64,000 bases of DNA. Source: Cunninghamia lanceolata (taxonomy: Eukaryota; Streptophyta; Pinopsida; Cupressales; Cupressaceae). Positions 10,519-21,822 of the stretch are shown one piece after another (position 1 is the stretch's first letter; every line of letters begins with the position of its first letter). The notes under the pieces are model-generated. The model was not told the origin of the DNA, did not search any database, and saw only the letters and a list, made by a program, of their open reading frames with translations. The stretch covers positions 1,860,001-1,924,000 of the forward strand of contig BSBN01000781.1 of NCBI GenBank assembly GCA_027924645.1, given 5' to 3'. Made by a program: the position numbers and the translations under genes.

Positions 10519-12177
10519 ATTAGGTCCTTAGGGCCCGTCACATGGAGTTTACCATCTGTTTATCCATATGATTCATCCATAATAACTAGATCCTTTACTT
10601 GACTGGGGGCAAAATCCTTGACCTAGTTGGGAATTGGATTCTTGAATATCACAAAATCTCAAAGGATAACAAATCGGATTGCGATACTATCTCCAGACAA
10701 CATGCAACACTACAAGCAAACCTTTTCAACAAAAACTTGACACAAAGGCATTGACCTATATCAGACAACAATGAGCCTCATCTATCAAAGATGATTCTAT
10801 CTGTTATCATGGAAAGAAAACATATCTATGGCAAGAAGATTTGATGGTTGTTATAGGTTTAAGTCTTAGGTCTTAATTTTTGTTATCATGTTTCCTATGC
10901 TACTCGAGGATGTTCAAGACTAGAGGAGCTATGATGGCACATGATTATTTTCATTTGTTTGCTATTTGTGGATTAATCTTTAGTAATGTGATGACTTGTC
11001 TAATGACATGATCTACAAAAATGATCATCGAAGACATTATGGGTCTTAGCATGAAAGAGTGCAATCCTTGTCTGTTGATACATGCAAGAAATACTTAGGT
11101 CATCTAGGTTCAATTTTGACTAGATGCTTGTATTAACTTGCTAAATCAAAATCCATGTAAGAGATACTCAGGTCATCTTGGTTTAATTATACCTAGATGC
11201 TTGTATTTTCTTACAACATTCTAAAAGCTCAATGATGAAAAAAGTACTTCAAATACTTGTATACAAGATGACAAAATCATCATTTGTGCATGTTAAGTTT
11301 GCATTTCATCTCATTTGTAAGCATTCCATAAATCATCATTTACCAAGTGCCATAAGCTCCAAATCATATCATTCATTTATCCATATTATCCATTCATCCC
11401 AATTATTCTTCTAAGTTGTTCATCATATCCAAATCTTTTGCCTAATTCTTCTAAGTGTTCTTTCATTTATGATTGAGTATACTTGGCATTAACAAAAAAA
11501 GAAATCATTATCATTTTGCATATTATAAGCATATCCATCATTAGTTCATATCATTTCAGTTCATTAGTTATATTAAACATTTAACTCATGATTGTTAACA
11601 GTTTCATATAGTGATATCATGTTACATAATATAAACATTGTCAAACATAAGATTATGTAATTTAAGTGCATTAGTTGTATTAAGCATTTAGATCATGATA
11701 GTGATGTCATTTATCCACATAAGTCTCATGCATAACATTTATCATCAAAAATTGAAAAAAACATAGCTATCATTGGTCATAGCAATTGCATATTAGATCA
11801 TCAACATATTCATTAGTCCATCATAAACTATAAGCATATAGGATCATTACTCATAAACATTGCACATAGATAGAAGTAATCATGTGAACCATAGGTACAT
11901 CATATCATAAGTATCATGTACATCATAAGATCAACATGTTAGAATCATCAAATCATAAGCATAAACAATAACATCTATCCACATAGATAACATCCATTAA
12001 TAGTATAACATCCATCCATAAGAGCACGTGCATGTAGTCCATCAAACTCATATAGATCATCATCAAAAAATAATAATAATGCCCAAGTATACAATGATGT
12101 CATAAATGTGCATCTCGAGCTATAAAAAATAGTGTGTATACAAAAATGATATAAACATGGTACATGTATCTAAGTGC
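10519..12177. other. AT-rich non-coding stretch, probably Gypsy A 3' region
   Basis: No convincing ORF. A short direct repeat lies near 11088 and 11159, sharing TAGATGCTTGTATT and AGGTCATCT at about 71-bp spacing. From about 11290 the sequence is rich in CAT and ATCAT words with no clear unit. It lies between the Gypsy A integrase side and the antisense PMD gene. Confidence 0.5.
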
Positions 12178-14830
12178 CTAGGTGATACTGTCTCTGGAAG
12201 GTGCTGGCTGCTGAGACTGAGAATGTGGTTGCGGACCTGTAGGACCTATAGGATGCAGAGGTGGTGGCCCCATAACTCCTCCATTCTCTAACTGTGTCCA
12301 TCTAGACCTACTGCGGGAACTAGGGTGGAAGCTCCCCACTCTCTGCTCTGGGGGCACAACCTGCTCATATAGGGATCTCCAGTAGAATATCTCTTGTTTG
12401 GCTCTAACCATCTCTGTAACAGTCTACCTAGTGGGACCCTATGCGGCAGTCTACTGTATCTGCTACAATAAGGACTTTGCCCTTGTGTATCTTTGAATAG
12501 TGGTGTCCCGCTCCAAGATAGCTGTCATAACATGCCCCTGCAGCTGGGTAATCTATTTTTGCATCTGTCCAACCTCATCCTATAGTTGAGCCACCTGGGT
12601 TCGTAAGGTGGCCATCTTTCCATCATCCTGTCCATGTATCAGTACTTGTGCCTACACCTGTGGCTGCCCCTCAACCTGTGCTTGCACCTGAGGTTGCCCC
12701 TGAATCTGTGGTGCCACCTCCACCCTCTGTCTCACTCTCCTTTGCATATCATCATCCCCATCATCTCCATCATTGCCTCTACCTCCTCCACCATCCTCGT
12801 GACCATCATCACCTCTGTCTCCTCCACCATCCTCGTGACCATCATCTGATCCACCCTAATTGCCTCTTCCACCTCTACCGCCTTGCTGTCACCTCCTCCT
12901 CTAGCATGGAGTGTCATCATCCTCCTCCTCATCCTCTAGTCTCAGAGCCTGCTCTCCAGGTACAGAGTATCTTAGCATAGGATGAGCTGTAAAGTGTGCA
13001 ACGTAGTCAGCAGTCATACCCACATCCACAATCTATCTCCACAAATCCCACACCTAATATGGAATCTATTGAAATTCTACTCTCACTGTCTCAAATGAAG
13101 CCACAGGACCCCACCATGGATGCTCCTTATGCGTCTGAGCAAATATGGCAGTCCCCTAGGGCATCCCCTAGACCCTATCAAATTGTCGTATCACATGACG
13201 ATGTCTCTCTCTAAGATATAGGGAGTCCTTCCTATCAACCACCATGTCTAAAAATAATAAGGCAACTCAACAGCATCCTCCTCCCATACCTCACAATCTA
13301 GGTACGGTCACCACTCAACTATGTCCACATTATCTAGTGCATGTTGCCAGTACTCAAGCTTTCCTATCTTGGGCTATGAAAGGGTCTCCTGAAACCTATA
13401 TGAGTATGGGATATCATGGCCTCTGACTCCCATGCCTATCAGCCATGTAACTGCTATGTGTAACCATGCCCAAATCTATAATAATGACACACCAGCATAT
13501 AGATTGGCAGCTCCATCATAGACAAACTGATGTAAATCATGATATAAGTGCACAAATATGCATGGGCCCCAGATGAAGCATGTGCCCTCAGATATCATCC
13601 ACTCTAATGTCCTCCCCCGTCTAACCTAGAATCCACGAGATCTCTTGTCTGGACAAACAACTCCCCTAATCAACCCTGCTAGTATGGCTGGTAGGGGCTC
13701 ATAATAATCTACCATATCAACCCAGCTGATCTTCATCCCCTCAAGATCAGCGTCATCAACTACATGTCTACACTCTACCAATCTAGCTCCTGAGTGTGAC
13801 TCGTACTCAAACATCTCTCCCTGAATCAGAATTCACAGAATCCAATGCACATCCGCTAAGGTCACTGCCATCTCCCTAGTAGGCAAATGAAATGTGCATG
13901 TATCAGTGTGAAACCTCTCTGCCAATGCAGTCAGCAATCCTAGATTCTCCCACACCTTGGACAAAACAAACCACAATCTGATTGATCCAAGGACCAAGTG
14001 GTAAGTCTTGGTCAAGTATGGTCGAAGAAGCTCTATAATAGGAAATATCTCTCGTGACATCAAGACATTATCTAGCTCCTCCTGTAATCAATAACAAAGC
14101 ACGTTAACAAAACAACTAAGTTGCATATATACATCATCTATTAAAAAAATTACCTTAGCTATCCTATCAGTAACCTATCCTATCATCTCTTATGAGATTC
14201 TATCAATCTCAAGATGACCTATCAGTTGGCCAACATCGATCGAGATGCTGACTTAACCAAATCAGCTAAGTAATTGACTACTTTTATCATATGCACAACT
14301 TTGTTTACCAGAAGTGCAAATTTATAGCATATGCACAGAAACCCTAACCATTTGTGCAATCTCAGGCAAATGCACAAAATCAAGCACCATATGCATCATT
14401 TTCTCACATATGCACAACTTCATAGTGAATGTGTTGAAACCCTATCCAAGTGCGCATTTTCATACTGAATGCGCGGACCTAAATCAAATGCGTAGGACTG
14501 TGGATTGAATGCGTGTTTTCACATAAATGCGATGAAACCCTAACTCTATGCACCATGCACAACTACTTATCAAATGTGAAAAGCACGCATATGCACTGAT
14601 TCCTAGCTCAAATGTGTAGAATCGGGGCATAAGCGCAGACTTATTTATCAAAAGCACAGAAACATCAAAATGACACATTTAAAAACGTGAACTTTGACTC
14701 AAAATTTTGATTGCAATAAATGCACACCAACTGAAATTAAAATCTCACATACCAGGGGTCCATACTCTGTTGGCCACCCGAATTGTTGGATCCTCTCAAA
14801 TTTGTGATTCTCCACTAGAATTTGTGCCAT
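12178..14830 (-). pseudogene. Plant mobile domain (PMD) protein gene, two exons, decayed
   Basis: Related to the plant mobile domain (aminotransferase-like) family, found in host MAIL/MAIN proteins and in several transposon types; its role in transposons is not established. Exon 1 (14830-14753) starts with ATG and reads MAQILVENHKFERIQQFGWP. A GT-AG intron (14752-14082) follows in phase 0. Exon 2 gives EELDNV, then LGLLTALAERFHTDTCTFHL and PTREMAVTLADVHWIL, the PMD signature. Degraded matches continue leftwards: LVECRHVVDDADLEGMKISW, an AWLHIAV segment, and VEWCPY (WRPY in relatives). The C-terminus looks like a coiled coil plus a Pro/Gln/Ser-rich tail ending near 12178. Many stops and frame changes make it a pseudogene. 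It is antisense to Gypsy A. Confidence 0.75.
14082..14752 (-). other. Intron of the PMD gene, filled with a degenerate ATGCRC repeat
   Basis: The donor reads CTG|GTATGT and the acceptor TGATTACAG|GAG on the minus strand, giving a 671-bp intron that joins two coding parts in phase 0. Between about 14290 and 14700 the word ATGCACA/ATGCGC recurs roughly every 20-30 bp with an intermittent GAAACCCTA phrase: a degenerate short-period repeat. Confidence 0.6.
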
Positions 14831-15078
14831 CTTTGCCAACTGCTCTGCTCTACAATACACTAGGTCTCCTTGATTCTCTCCTCAAATGACAAGTGTGCAA
14901 ATGAATAGAAAAGTGACCCCGCATCCTTATTTGTAGCCAAGGGAACCTAACTGGAGGTGTTTGACCTAGCACATGCCTGCCATGTTTTTCATCATTTTTC
15001 ATTCTCCATCATCCAAACTTTTCACCTGTTGATCGTGTCATCGATTCTTCTTTGTTGTGAGATTGTTCATCATCCTTT
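14831..15078. other. Non-coding stretch before Copia II
   Basis: It lies upstream of the PMD gene start on the minus strand, so any PMD promoter would be here, but I see no clear TATA box. It ends in CCTTT (15074-15078), the target duplication of Copia II. Confidence 0.5.
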
Positions 15079-16445
15079 TGTTGCAAATATGTGTCTAATC
15101 GATGTTGTCATTGATGTCAACATATTCTTGTTGCCATTGGTGTCAACTGTATTCCATTTTGTTGCCTATTTAGAAGACTAGAATGTTGAGGATATTGAGA
15201 GAATTAATGAAGATAAATGTATGCAGACCATATGGTTGTGTAGAGGATTGTCTGAAGTAGCTCCACTTGAGATTTGAGAGGTCCGCATGAAGATTTGAAG
15301 AAGCTATGGCCATTTGAGTAGAACTAGGTTTTGGCAGTCGTTCAAAAGAAACAAAGTGATAGTAAATTGGTCCAGATTGCTCCGCATTGAAATATTATGA
15401 TTTGTGGATCTATAGGCATCATTGGGAAGTCAGTGTGTATCATCAACTCTTGTGGTTCATGGTATGGAGGTCCACAAGCAATCTTTCTAATAAGACAGAC
15501 ATGGCAGACAGTGTTCTTGAGGTTCCGGATGAAGATGCAAGTGATTATGATGATTTAGAGGAGTGCCAATGTTCTTGTTGAATTCAAAGTGCTTATGGAG
15601 ATCTCTGGATCGTGTGACTATGACGTTGAAGGTCTGCATTGAAGTTTAATCTTGTTGTTGAAGGTTTCTTTCTTGATGTTGTTATTCTTCCCAGTCTTGG
15701 CCGACCGGATGATTCAAGCGTGTTGTGGATAATCAAAGAACAATTTTGTGAAGCATGGCATGTTGATTGAAGAAGAATTGAGTCCTAGTTATGTTTGGCT
15801 GATAGCATAGTGATTCGCATTAAGTCAAATGTTTGTAATGCTAACCTTGATGTGCATTCCAAGGTTGATGAAGCATATAAAGGCATGTAGTTGAATTGTA
15901 GAAAATCATCCTTGAGCGAAAATGATAAAATCCTAAGAAAGGTATAGAGGTAGAGCAGAGAAGAGGAGGAGAAGAGGAACAAGAGTAGTAAGGTATGAAG
16001 AGATTGTGAAAAAGTGTTTGGGGCAGAGCAGAAGTTTTGTGAGCTTTCAAAGGAATTGAACCAGGCATAAGGAAGATGCTATTTCATAGTTCATTCTTCC
16101 TATATTAAACATAAATTCTTGTAGGCAGTGAGCCTCCTTGAGTAGTGAGCTCTGGGCAGTGAGCCCTAAGGAAAGTGCCTTTTCATTTCTTTCAAGTACT
16201 TTTAATAGGGTACAAATCTTTTGGGTTAACCCCCACTGTGGTTTTCCCTTAACTGGGTTTCCACGTAAAAATTCTGGTGTTATGCGTGTTCAATTTGCTT
16301 CTGCTCATGTGTTGTTAATTCATGCTTTAATGTTTACATCACTAATCTAATTGAAAGTTGATAAAGAAGTCTAAAAGAAGAAAAAGATTAATTTCTGGGG
16401 CAACTGATTCACCCCCCCTCTTAGTTGTCCAGACTAATTCTAACA
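15079..16445 (+). repeat. Copia II 5' LTR
   Basis: 1367 bp, partner of 28055-29374. TATA box (TATAAA) at 15876-15881 and the GCAGTGAGC cluster at 16121-16167. Near its 3' end it keeps about 60 bp that are missing from the 3' LTR. Confidence 0.95.
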
Positions 16446-16447
16446 AT

Positions 16448-16460
16448 TCGTATCAGAGCC
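16448..16460 (+). promoter_or_regulatory. Mutated initiator Met primer site of Copia II
   Basis: TCGTATCAGAGCC, 2 nt after the LTR. The expected TGG is TCG, a mismatch at the base that pairs with the CCA end of the tRNA and so likely harmful to priming. Confidence 0.85.
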
Positions 16461-16501
16461 AGTTCCTCTAAAAGAAGCTTAACCGCTTGAGGAGATCCAA
16501 G

Positions 16502-18717
16502 ATGTCAACTTACAAGAAGGAAAGTCTAAGATTTGATGGAACAAATTACTCCCTTTTGAAGGTATGCATGCAGTGTCATTTAGAATGTATGGGTGATGCC
16601 TTTTGGTTGATAACTAAGAATGAGTATAAGATTTCAAAGAATGGCCCTACAACTCTAGATGAACTCAGGGAAGCTGAATGCAATATTCAAGATAAAGAAG
16701 TATTATTGAGTGCCCTGACTGATAAAGAATTAGTAAATGTCCTGGATTTGAAAACTACCCATGATATCTAGAAAAAGTTGGAAAATCTGTATGAAGGTGA
16801 CAAATATGTCAAATGTGCCAAGCTACAAAGCTTGAAGGGTAAATATGAAAGGTTAGTAATGAGTGAAGATGAAAACATTACTTCCTAAATGTAGAAAGTG
16901 AATGAACTTGTGACTAGTATCAGAAATGCTGGTGGAGTATTGGAAGAACCAGAGATTGTTGCCAAAGTGCTTAGATCCTTACCTGCAACATACAAGCATA
17001 AAGTTGCTGCCATTGAAGAGATCAGGACAGTGACAACTGTTACAAGGGATCAGTTAGTTGGTATGCTCTCAGCATTTGAAATGAGTAAGTTTGGTGATTC
17101 TCTTCCTAAGTCTGAATCTACATTTAAGGCCAGTGTATATGGAAAACAAAGATATGATCTAGGTTAAAGCTCTTCAGGAAGATCAAACAGATTTGCTAAG
17201 GCAAGAAAAGATCTTGAAGATGATGAAGTTGAGTTCGTAAAACTTGAAGCTCTTATTGCCAAAAGAATGCCAAGAGGATCCGGCAAGTATGAAGGAAAGT
17301 TTCCATTCAAATATTTTGCTTGTAATAAGATTGGTCATTTTGCCTCAAGATGTCTGGAGAAATTTTCAAAGCCAAACCCTAACAGATATAAAGGTCAGAA
17401 GAAATGTTACTATGTCCAAGAAGCTAGAGAAGGAGTCACAGATGATGAATCTGATCATGGAGGTTCCACTAAAGGTGATTGGGTGTTCATTGCTATCAAA
17501 GAAGAAGATCCAGTGTCTACTGAATCTGCTAGCTGTGCAAATGTGGAAAGTGCCTTGGCTACTTAGGTTGTTGAAAAGCATGAATGGGTGATTGATAGTG
17601 GATGCTCTCATCATATGACTGGTGATAAAAGTAAGTTTGTAAGATTTGAAAAATATGAAGGTGGAATTGTGAAATTTGGAGACAACTCAGCTGGTAGAAT
17701 CCATGACAGAGGATCCATCTCTTTTGATGGTAAGAATAACACTAATGATGTTCTCTATGTGGAAGGACTGAAGCATAATCTTCTCAGTGTTGGACAATTG
17801 GTTGACAATGGTTATGACCTTAGATTCAAGGATGGAAAATGTAGAATCTTGGAAAGCTCTGGAACTGAAATTGCATCCGATACTCATACTAGAGGTAACA
17901 TCTTTCATTTAAGTAGTTTTGGTAAGAGTTGCCTAATTGCTCAGATTGATTAGAGTTGGTTATGGCATAGAAGAATGTGTCATGTGAATTTTGATAACAT
18001 TGTCAAGATAAGTTCTACTCAGGTTGTGAGAGATCTTCCAAAACTTATGAAACCCGATAACATTTGTAGAGAATGTCAATTGGGTAAATAGAACAAAATT
18101 TCATTCAAGAGTAAAGAACAATTTTAAAGTGGACTACTGGAACTCGTGCATACTGATCTTTGTGGTCCTGCTAGAATTAGGAGTGTGTAAGGAGATAGAT
18201 ATTTTATGTTACTGATTGATGATTACTCCTGGATGATGTGGGTAACCTTCTTGAAAGAAAAATCAGAAGCTCTTGACTAATTCAAAGTGTTCAAGGTCAT
18301 GGTGGAGAATGAGATTGGTGTGAAGATAAAGTGTCTGAGATTCAACAAAGGTGGAGAGTTTACCTCCGGTGAGTTTGATACATTCTGTGAAAATCAAGGA
18401 ATAAAAAGACAGTTATCTGCTCCTAGGACTCCTCAGTAGAATGGAGTTGTGAAAAGAAAGAACTAGACCATTCAAGAAGCTGCCAGGACCATGATGATGG
18501 AAGCAAATGTTCCACAAGTCTATTGGAGAGAAGATGTGAGTACTATTGTCTACACTCTCAACTGGGTGCAGATCAAAGGCAATTCTAGTAAGACCCCTTA
18601 TGAACTATGGTTTGGTCATCCTCCTACTGTGAAGTATTTAAAAGTTTTTGGTAGTAAGTGCTATATCAAAAGAGATGAGGATCTAGGAAAGTTTGAAGAA
18701 AGAAGTGATGAAGGTAT
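16502..18717 (+). pseudogene. Copia II gag-protease-integrase, broken, first part
   Basis: Starts with an intact ATG (MSTYKKESLRFDGTNYSLLK). Gag is interrupted by stops near 16770, 16886, 16892 and 17164. The zinc knuckle reads YFACNKIGHFASRC, so the first Cys is Tyr (Copia I lost the second). Protease: WVIDSGCSHHMTGDKSKF. GAG-pre: WLWHRRMCHVNFDNIVKIS. The integrase has LELVHTDLCGP, LIDDYSWMMWV, and a degenerate CLRFNKGGEF where relatives have R-S-D-R-G-G-E, so the second catalytic Asp is lost. Several TAGs replace CAG. The frame is cut at 18717 inside the integrase C-terminal part (RSDEGI) by element 2 and resumes at 26633. Confidence 0.9.
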
Positions 18718-19408
18718 TGTTAGTGCCTGAATTGACTGGCAGTTTTTGAGCAATTTTCATGCAGGCACTTTCCCTAAGTATCCAAAAAATGTTCTAAGTG
18801 TTGGACCTCCTCAGCATTTTTCAGCTGCATCATCATATTTTCTTTGAGGAGGAGATCATCATCATCATCTTGTCTTCGATGATGGTCCGCATCATCATCT
18901 TCTCTGTCGACCGGTTTCTCATCAGGATCATCATATTTCAATATCGGGTGATGTTTGGATATCATCCTGATCCTGCTGATGAGCTACAGTGTGCCCTGAT
19001 TTGCTTGCGGGGGTGATTTTTCAAGTATCTGGTGATCTTCCAATTATCACCTTGCCCTTTTATGATGATGATGTCACCCCGATCTTCTGAAGGGGTTATT
19101 CTCTGAGTTGTTCGACCTGACTTGTTTTTTCTTAAGGGTTGTCATCATCATCATCATATTTCTAGTTATCGCCGTGTCGCTTGTGAGGGTCATCATATTT
19201 TCTGCCTGCATGATATTTCGCCGGGGTGATATTTTTATCATCGGGTGATCTTGGTTATGATCATCCTGATGATGTTGTTGAAGAGTTCTAAGTATGACCC
19301 AATATTCACTGGGGTCATCATATTTTGAACGTCAGGATGATCTTAGTCAATATCATCCTGATGTTGTTGTATCACTTCATGTTCATTGTTTTATCATCCT
19401 GATGATGC

Positions 19409-20019
19409 TGACGTCATTCTGATGTTAGGGTGATATCTATTTCTCTGCCTATCTGCATCATGATATTTCTGAAGGAGGGGGTGATATTTTTATTTTTGAA
19501 TATCACCCGGATGTATGTTTGTTCCAGCGTCATGATGATGCTGATATCAGGGAGATATCCGCTTGCCAGCTTCGTGCATTATCTAGTGGAGGGGTGATCT
19601 TTTCAAGCATCATCATATTCATCTATCACCCCGATCTTATAGTGGAGCTACAGTGCAGCATGATATTTGTACATCAGGATGATATTTCCAAATATCCAGT
19701 TATCTTCCAAATATCATCCTGATGTCGATATGATGATGATGTCATCAAGGTCCGGGGGGGTCATATTTCTAACACTGATCATCTTGTGAAGATCACCCGA
19801 TATTTGTAAACATGATGATGACGCCATCCGGATATGAGGAGGTGCGCAGCAGGCGGATATGATGATGACGTCAGCAGGATATGATGATGACGTCATCAGG
19901 ATGTTCATCGGCCAGACTTTTGGTATAGGCTCAGCAGGAGGATGTTCCTCCGATGGATCAGGTTGTGCCGATGAAGGCGATTATCATGCAGGTTATATTG
20001 CGATATGATGCTGACGTCA
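19409..20019 (+). promoter_or_regulatory. Cluster of TGACGTCA sites in element 2 U3
   Basis: Perfect palindromes TGACGTCA lie at 19409-19416, 19866-19873, 19888-19895 and 20012-20019. The 3' LTR also has four, at 24587-24594, 24915-24922, 25044-25051 and 25190-25197; one was gained and one lost relative to the 5' LTR. TGACGT is the known core for plant TGA/bZIP factors, which act in stress and salicylate responses. All sites lie upstream of the TATA boxes. Use as an enhancer is an inference. Confidence 0.6.
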
Positions 20020-20126
20020 GGGTGATATTTCAAGCGACAGGATATCATGCTGTTGGAGGATGATGATGAAGTCTTATACTAGTGTCGTCAGGAGCAAAAG
20101 CACCGACATTATATATGCTCATGGCC

Positions 20127-20136
20127 TAGTATATAA
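20127..20136 (+). promoter_or_regulatory. TATA-like boxes of element 2 LTR
   Basis: TATATAAAG lies near 20129-20137 and a second candidate, TATTATAAG, near 20505-20513. Both are kept in the 3' LTR. The second is followed by a T-rich, less repetitive stretch that could be R/U5. I cannot decide which one is used. Confidence 0.5.
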
Positions 20137-21454
20137 AGTGTTGAAAAGGTCACCGCGGGGTGCATGTGGGATAATTGATATCCTGCATATTTTCAAATAT
20201 CATGACGATGAATCTTGGCGGGAAATGGTTGCGATGCAGAATTGACGTTTTCCCGAGGCCGCGGGTTGGTGCGCCATTAATGGCGAAGGTTGCAGAGGTA
20301 TGGGCGGATCTGGTACCCGATTGAAGGTGTACATCAACGGACAGTGGCGCAGGGCTCGAGATTTCTTCCTGTCTCCTCCCCTACCTGCTGCATTCATGTT
20401 TGGGCACCAATCTGGTAATGCGTTGAGCGCCATTTTGCTAATACTGTGTATCTGGCGGGATTTTTGGTCAACCATGTAATTAATTGCTGTGGTACACTAC
20501 CTGGCTATTATAAGCAGGAAGTGTTACTCATTTTTGGTTGTTGAAAGTTGAAGATTTTTGGCTCTGTAATTCAAAACAAGCTGATCTGGTTGCTCTGTAC
20601 AGCTTAACCTGTGAGTTTATGTATCTCTTGTTGTATGTTTTTGGCATGAACCCACTGATTTCATGATTAATCTTATATGAGAAATGCTATCTTAGCATGT
20701 GTTTTGTTAATTCTGTCTCCAGTATTGCATGTATTCTTCTTCTGAATCTGGATATTTGGGTAATGTTTAGATTCTAGAGCATAGAATTCCTATGTTGAAT
20801 GTCTGATCTTTTAACTTCTACTCAAGGGGTAGATTAAACTGTTTTCAGGTTAAACATTGGGGAGGGTATACTGCAGTAGGGATGCCATAAGTAGAGATAA
20901 CTCAACACTCTGTATTGGGAGATATCTGTAAGGCAGGTATCACATATATTCCCCTGAAATCCAGTTTTAGCTGTTCATGTTGATCATTCACAGGTGTATG
21001 TCTACTGACTCCAGGCCCTGGATAGGCACCAATCATGCTTTGTTTTTGTGTTATAACCATGTCCAGCTTTGCATACAAACTTAAACTCCAAATCAAAATC
21101 TAAAACAAACATTAGGACATTAGAATTAGTTTTAGGATCCTCAGTCCTCTGTCTACAACTGCAAATAGGCCCAAAGCTAGCCCCTTTGCTCTTATCTTTC
21201 AGTTTTGGTCTACTTACAGGAGGACTTATCTACTTTCTGTCAGCGTCCCAGCCTTTGTATGCATATCCTCATGGATGTTGAGTAGGGAATACCCCCCTAG
21301 GTTTTGCAGAGCCTGAAGAAGAAGAGGAGATAAAATATAGAGTCTATCTCCTACACTGTTGGCCCCTGGCCCAGAGATCCTATTGATCACTGATGGCTAC
21401 CTTGTAGGGAAATCTGGAAATAAGCATCCAGTCTGGGAAAAAACCAACAGAAAT

Positions 21455-21472
21455 TGGCGACTCTGCTGGGGA
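21455..21472 (+). promoter_or_regulatory. Primer binding site for tRNA-Arg
   Basis: TGGCGACTCTGCTGGGGA lies 5 nt after the 5' LTR. Its complement, TCCCCAGCAGAGTCGCCA, is the 3' end of a plant arginine tRNA as I recall it; Ogre-type gypsy elements use the same primer. The implied acceptor strand CAGAGTC pairs exactly with GACTCTG at 23801-23807 in the same element. Confidence 0.85.
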
Positions 21473-21517
21473 GAAAATTGATGAAAAAGTGTTATATCTT
21501 GTGGCCCATCTGAGTCA

Positions 21518-21649
21518 CCAACAGAAATTGGTGACTCTACTGGGGAGTCTTTCATGTGAAAAATGATGCTCTGCTGGTGGAATGAACCTGGAAAAAATAG
21601 CTTTCAGCTGCTGTAAATTTTGTCCTCTCTGGAGAGGTGGCGACTCTGC
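21518..21649 (+). repeat. Extra copies of the primer-site region in element 2
   Basis: The 30-nt block around the primer site (from CCAACAGAAATTGG to CTGGGGAG, 21444-21474) is repeated at 21518-21547 with two transitions. A third partial copy, TGGCGACTCTGC, lies at 21638-21649. So three primer-site-like sequences occur within about 200 bp. Confidence 0.8.
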
Positions 21650-21822
21650 AAAAAAGATCTGAATGCACATGAAAGATGGATGTATGTGATGTGACAAAAA
21701 TGTGTTGTTCATTTTTCTGCATCTGTATGAGAAAAGGTACCTTGTTCCTTCCCCTTTATATTTGCTGTTTTGCTGCATAAGTTAGATGCCAGGGGAAGCC
21801 TTAGGTCTTAGACAGACAAAGG

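Larger units (their letters stand above)
18718..21449 (+). repeat. Element 2 5' LTR, rich in ATCATCCTGATG words
   Basis: 2732 bp. The upstream part is dominated by TCATCAT, GATGATG, TGATATTT and ATCATCCTGATG words, which form many short inverted pairs. It holds four perfect TGACGTCA sites, and TATA-like boxes near 20130 and 20507. The short ORFs inside are by-products of this composition. Confidence 0.95.

Noticed and set aside
12634..12980. Plus-strand frames rich in Pro, His and Leu
   Set aside because: They are antisense to the low-complexity C-terminal part of the PMD pseudogene and show no domain.
18798..19016. Short frames in the element 2 LTR (also at 23976-24284)
   Set aside because: They arise from the ATCATCATC-rich composition and lie upstream of the LTR promoter; no start context or domain.
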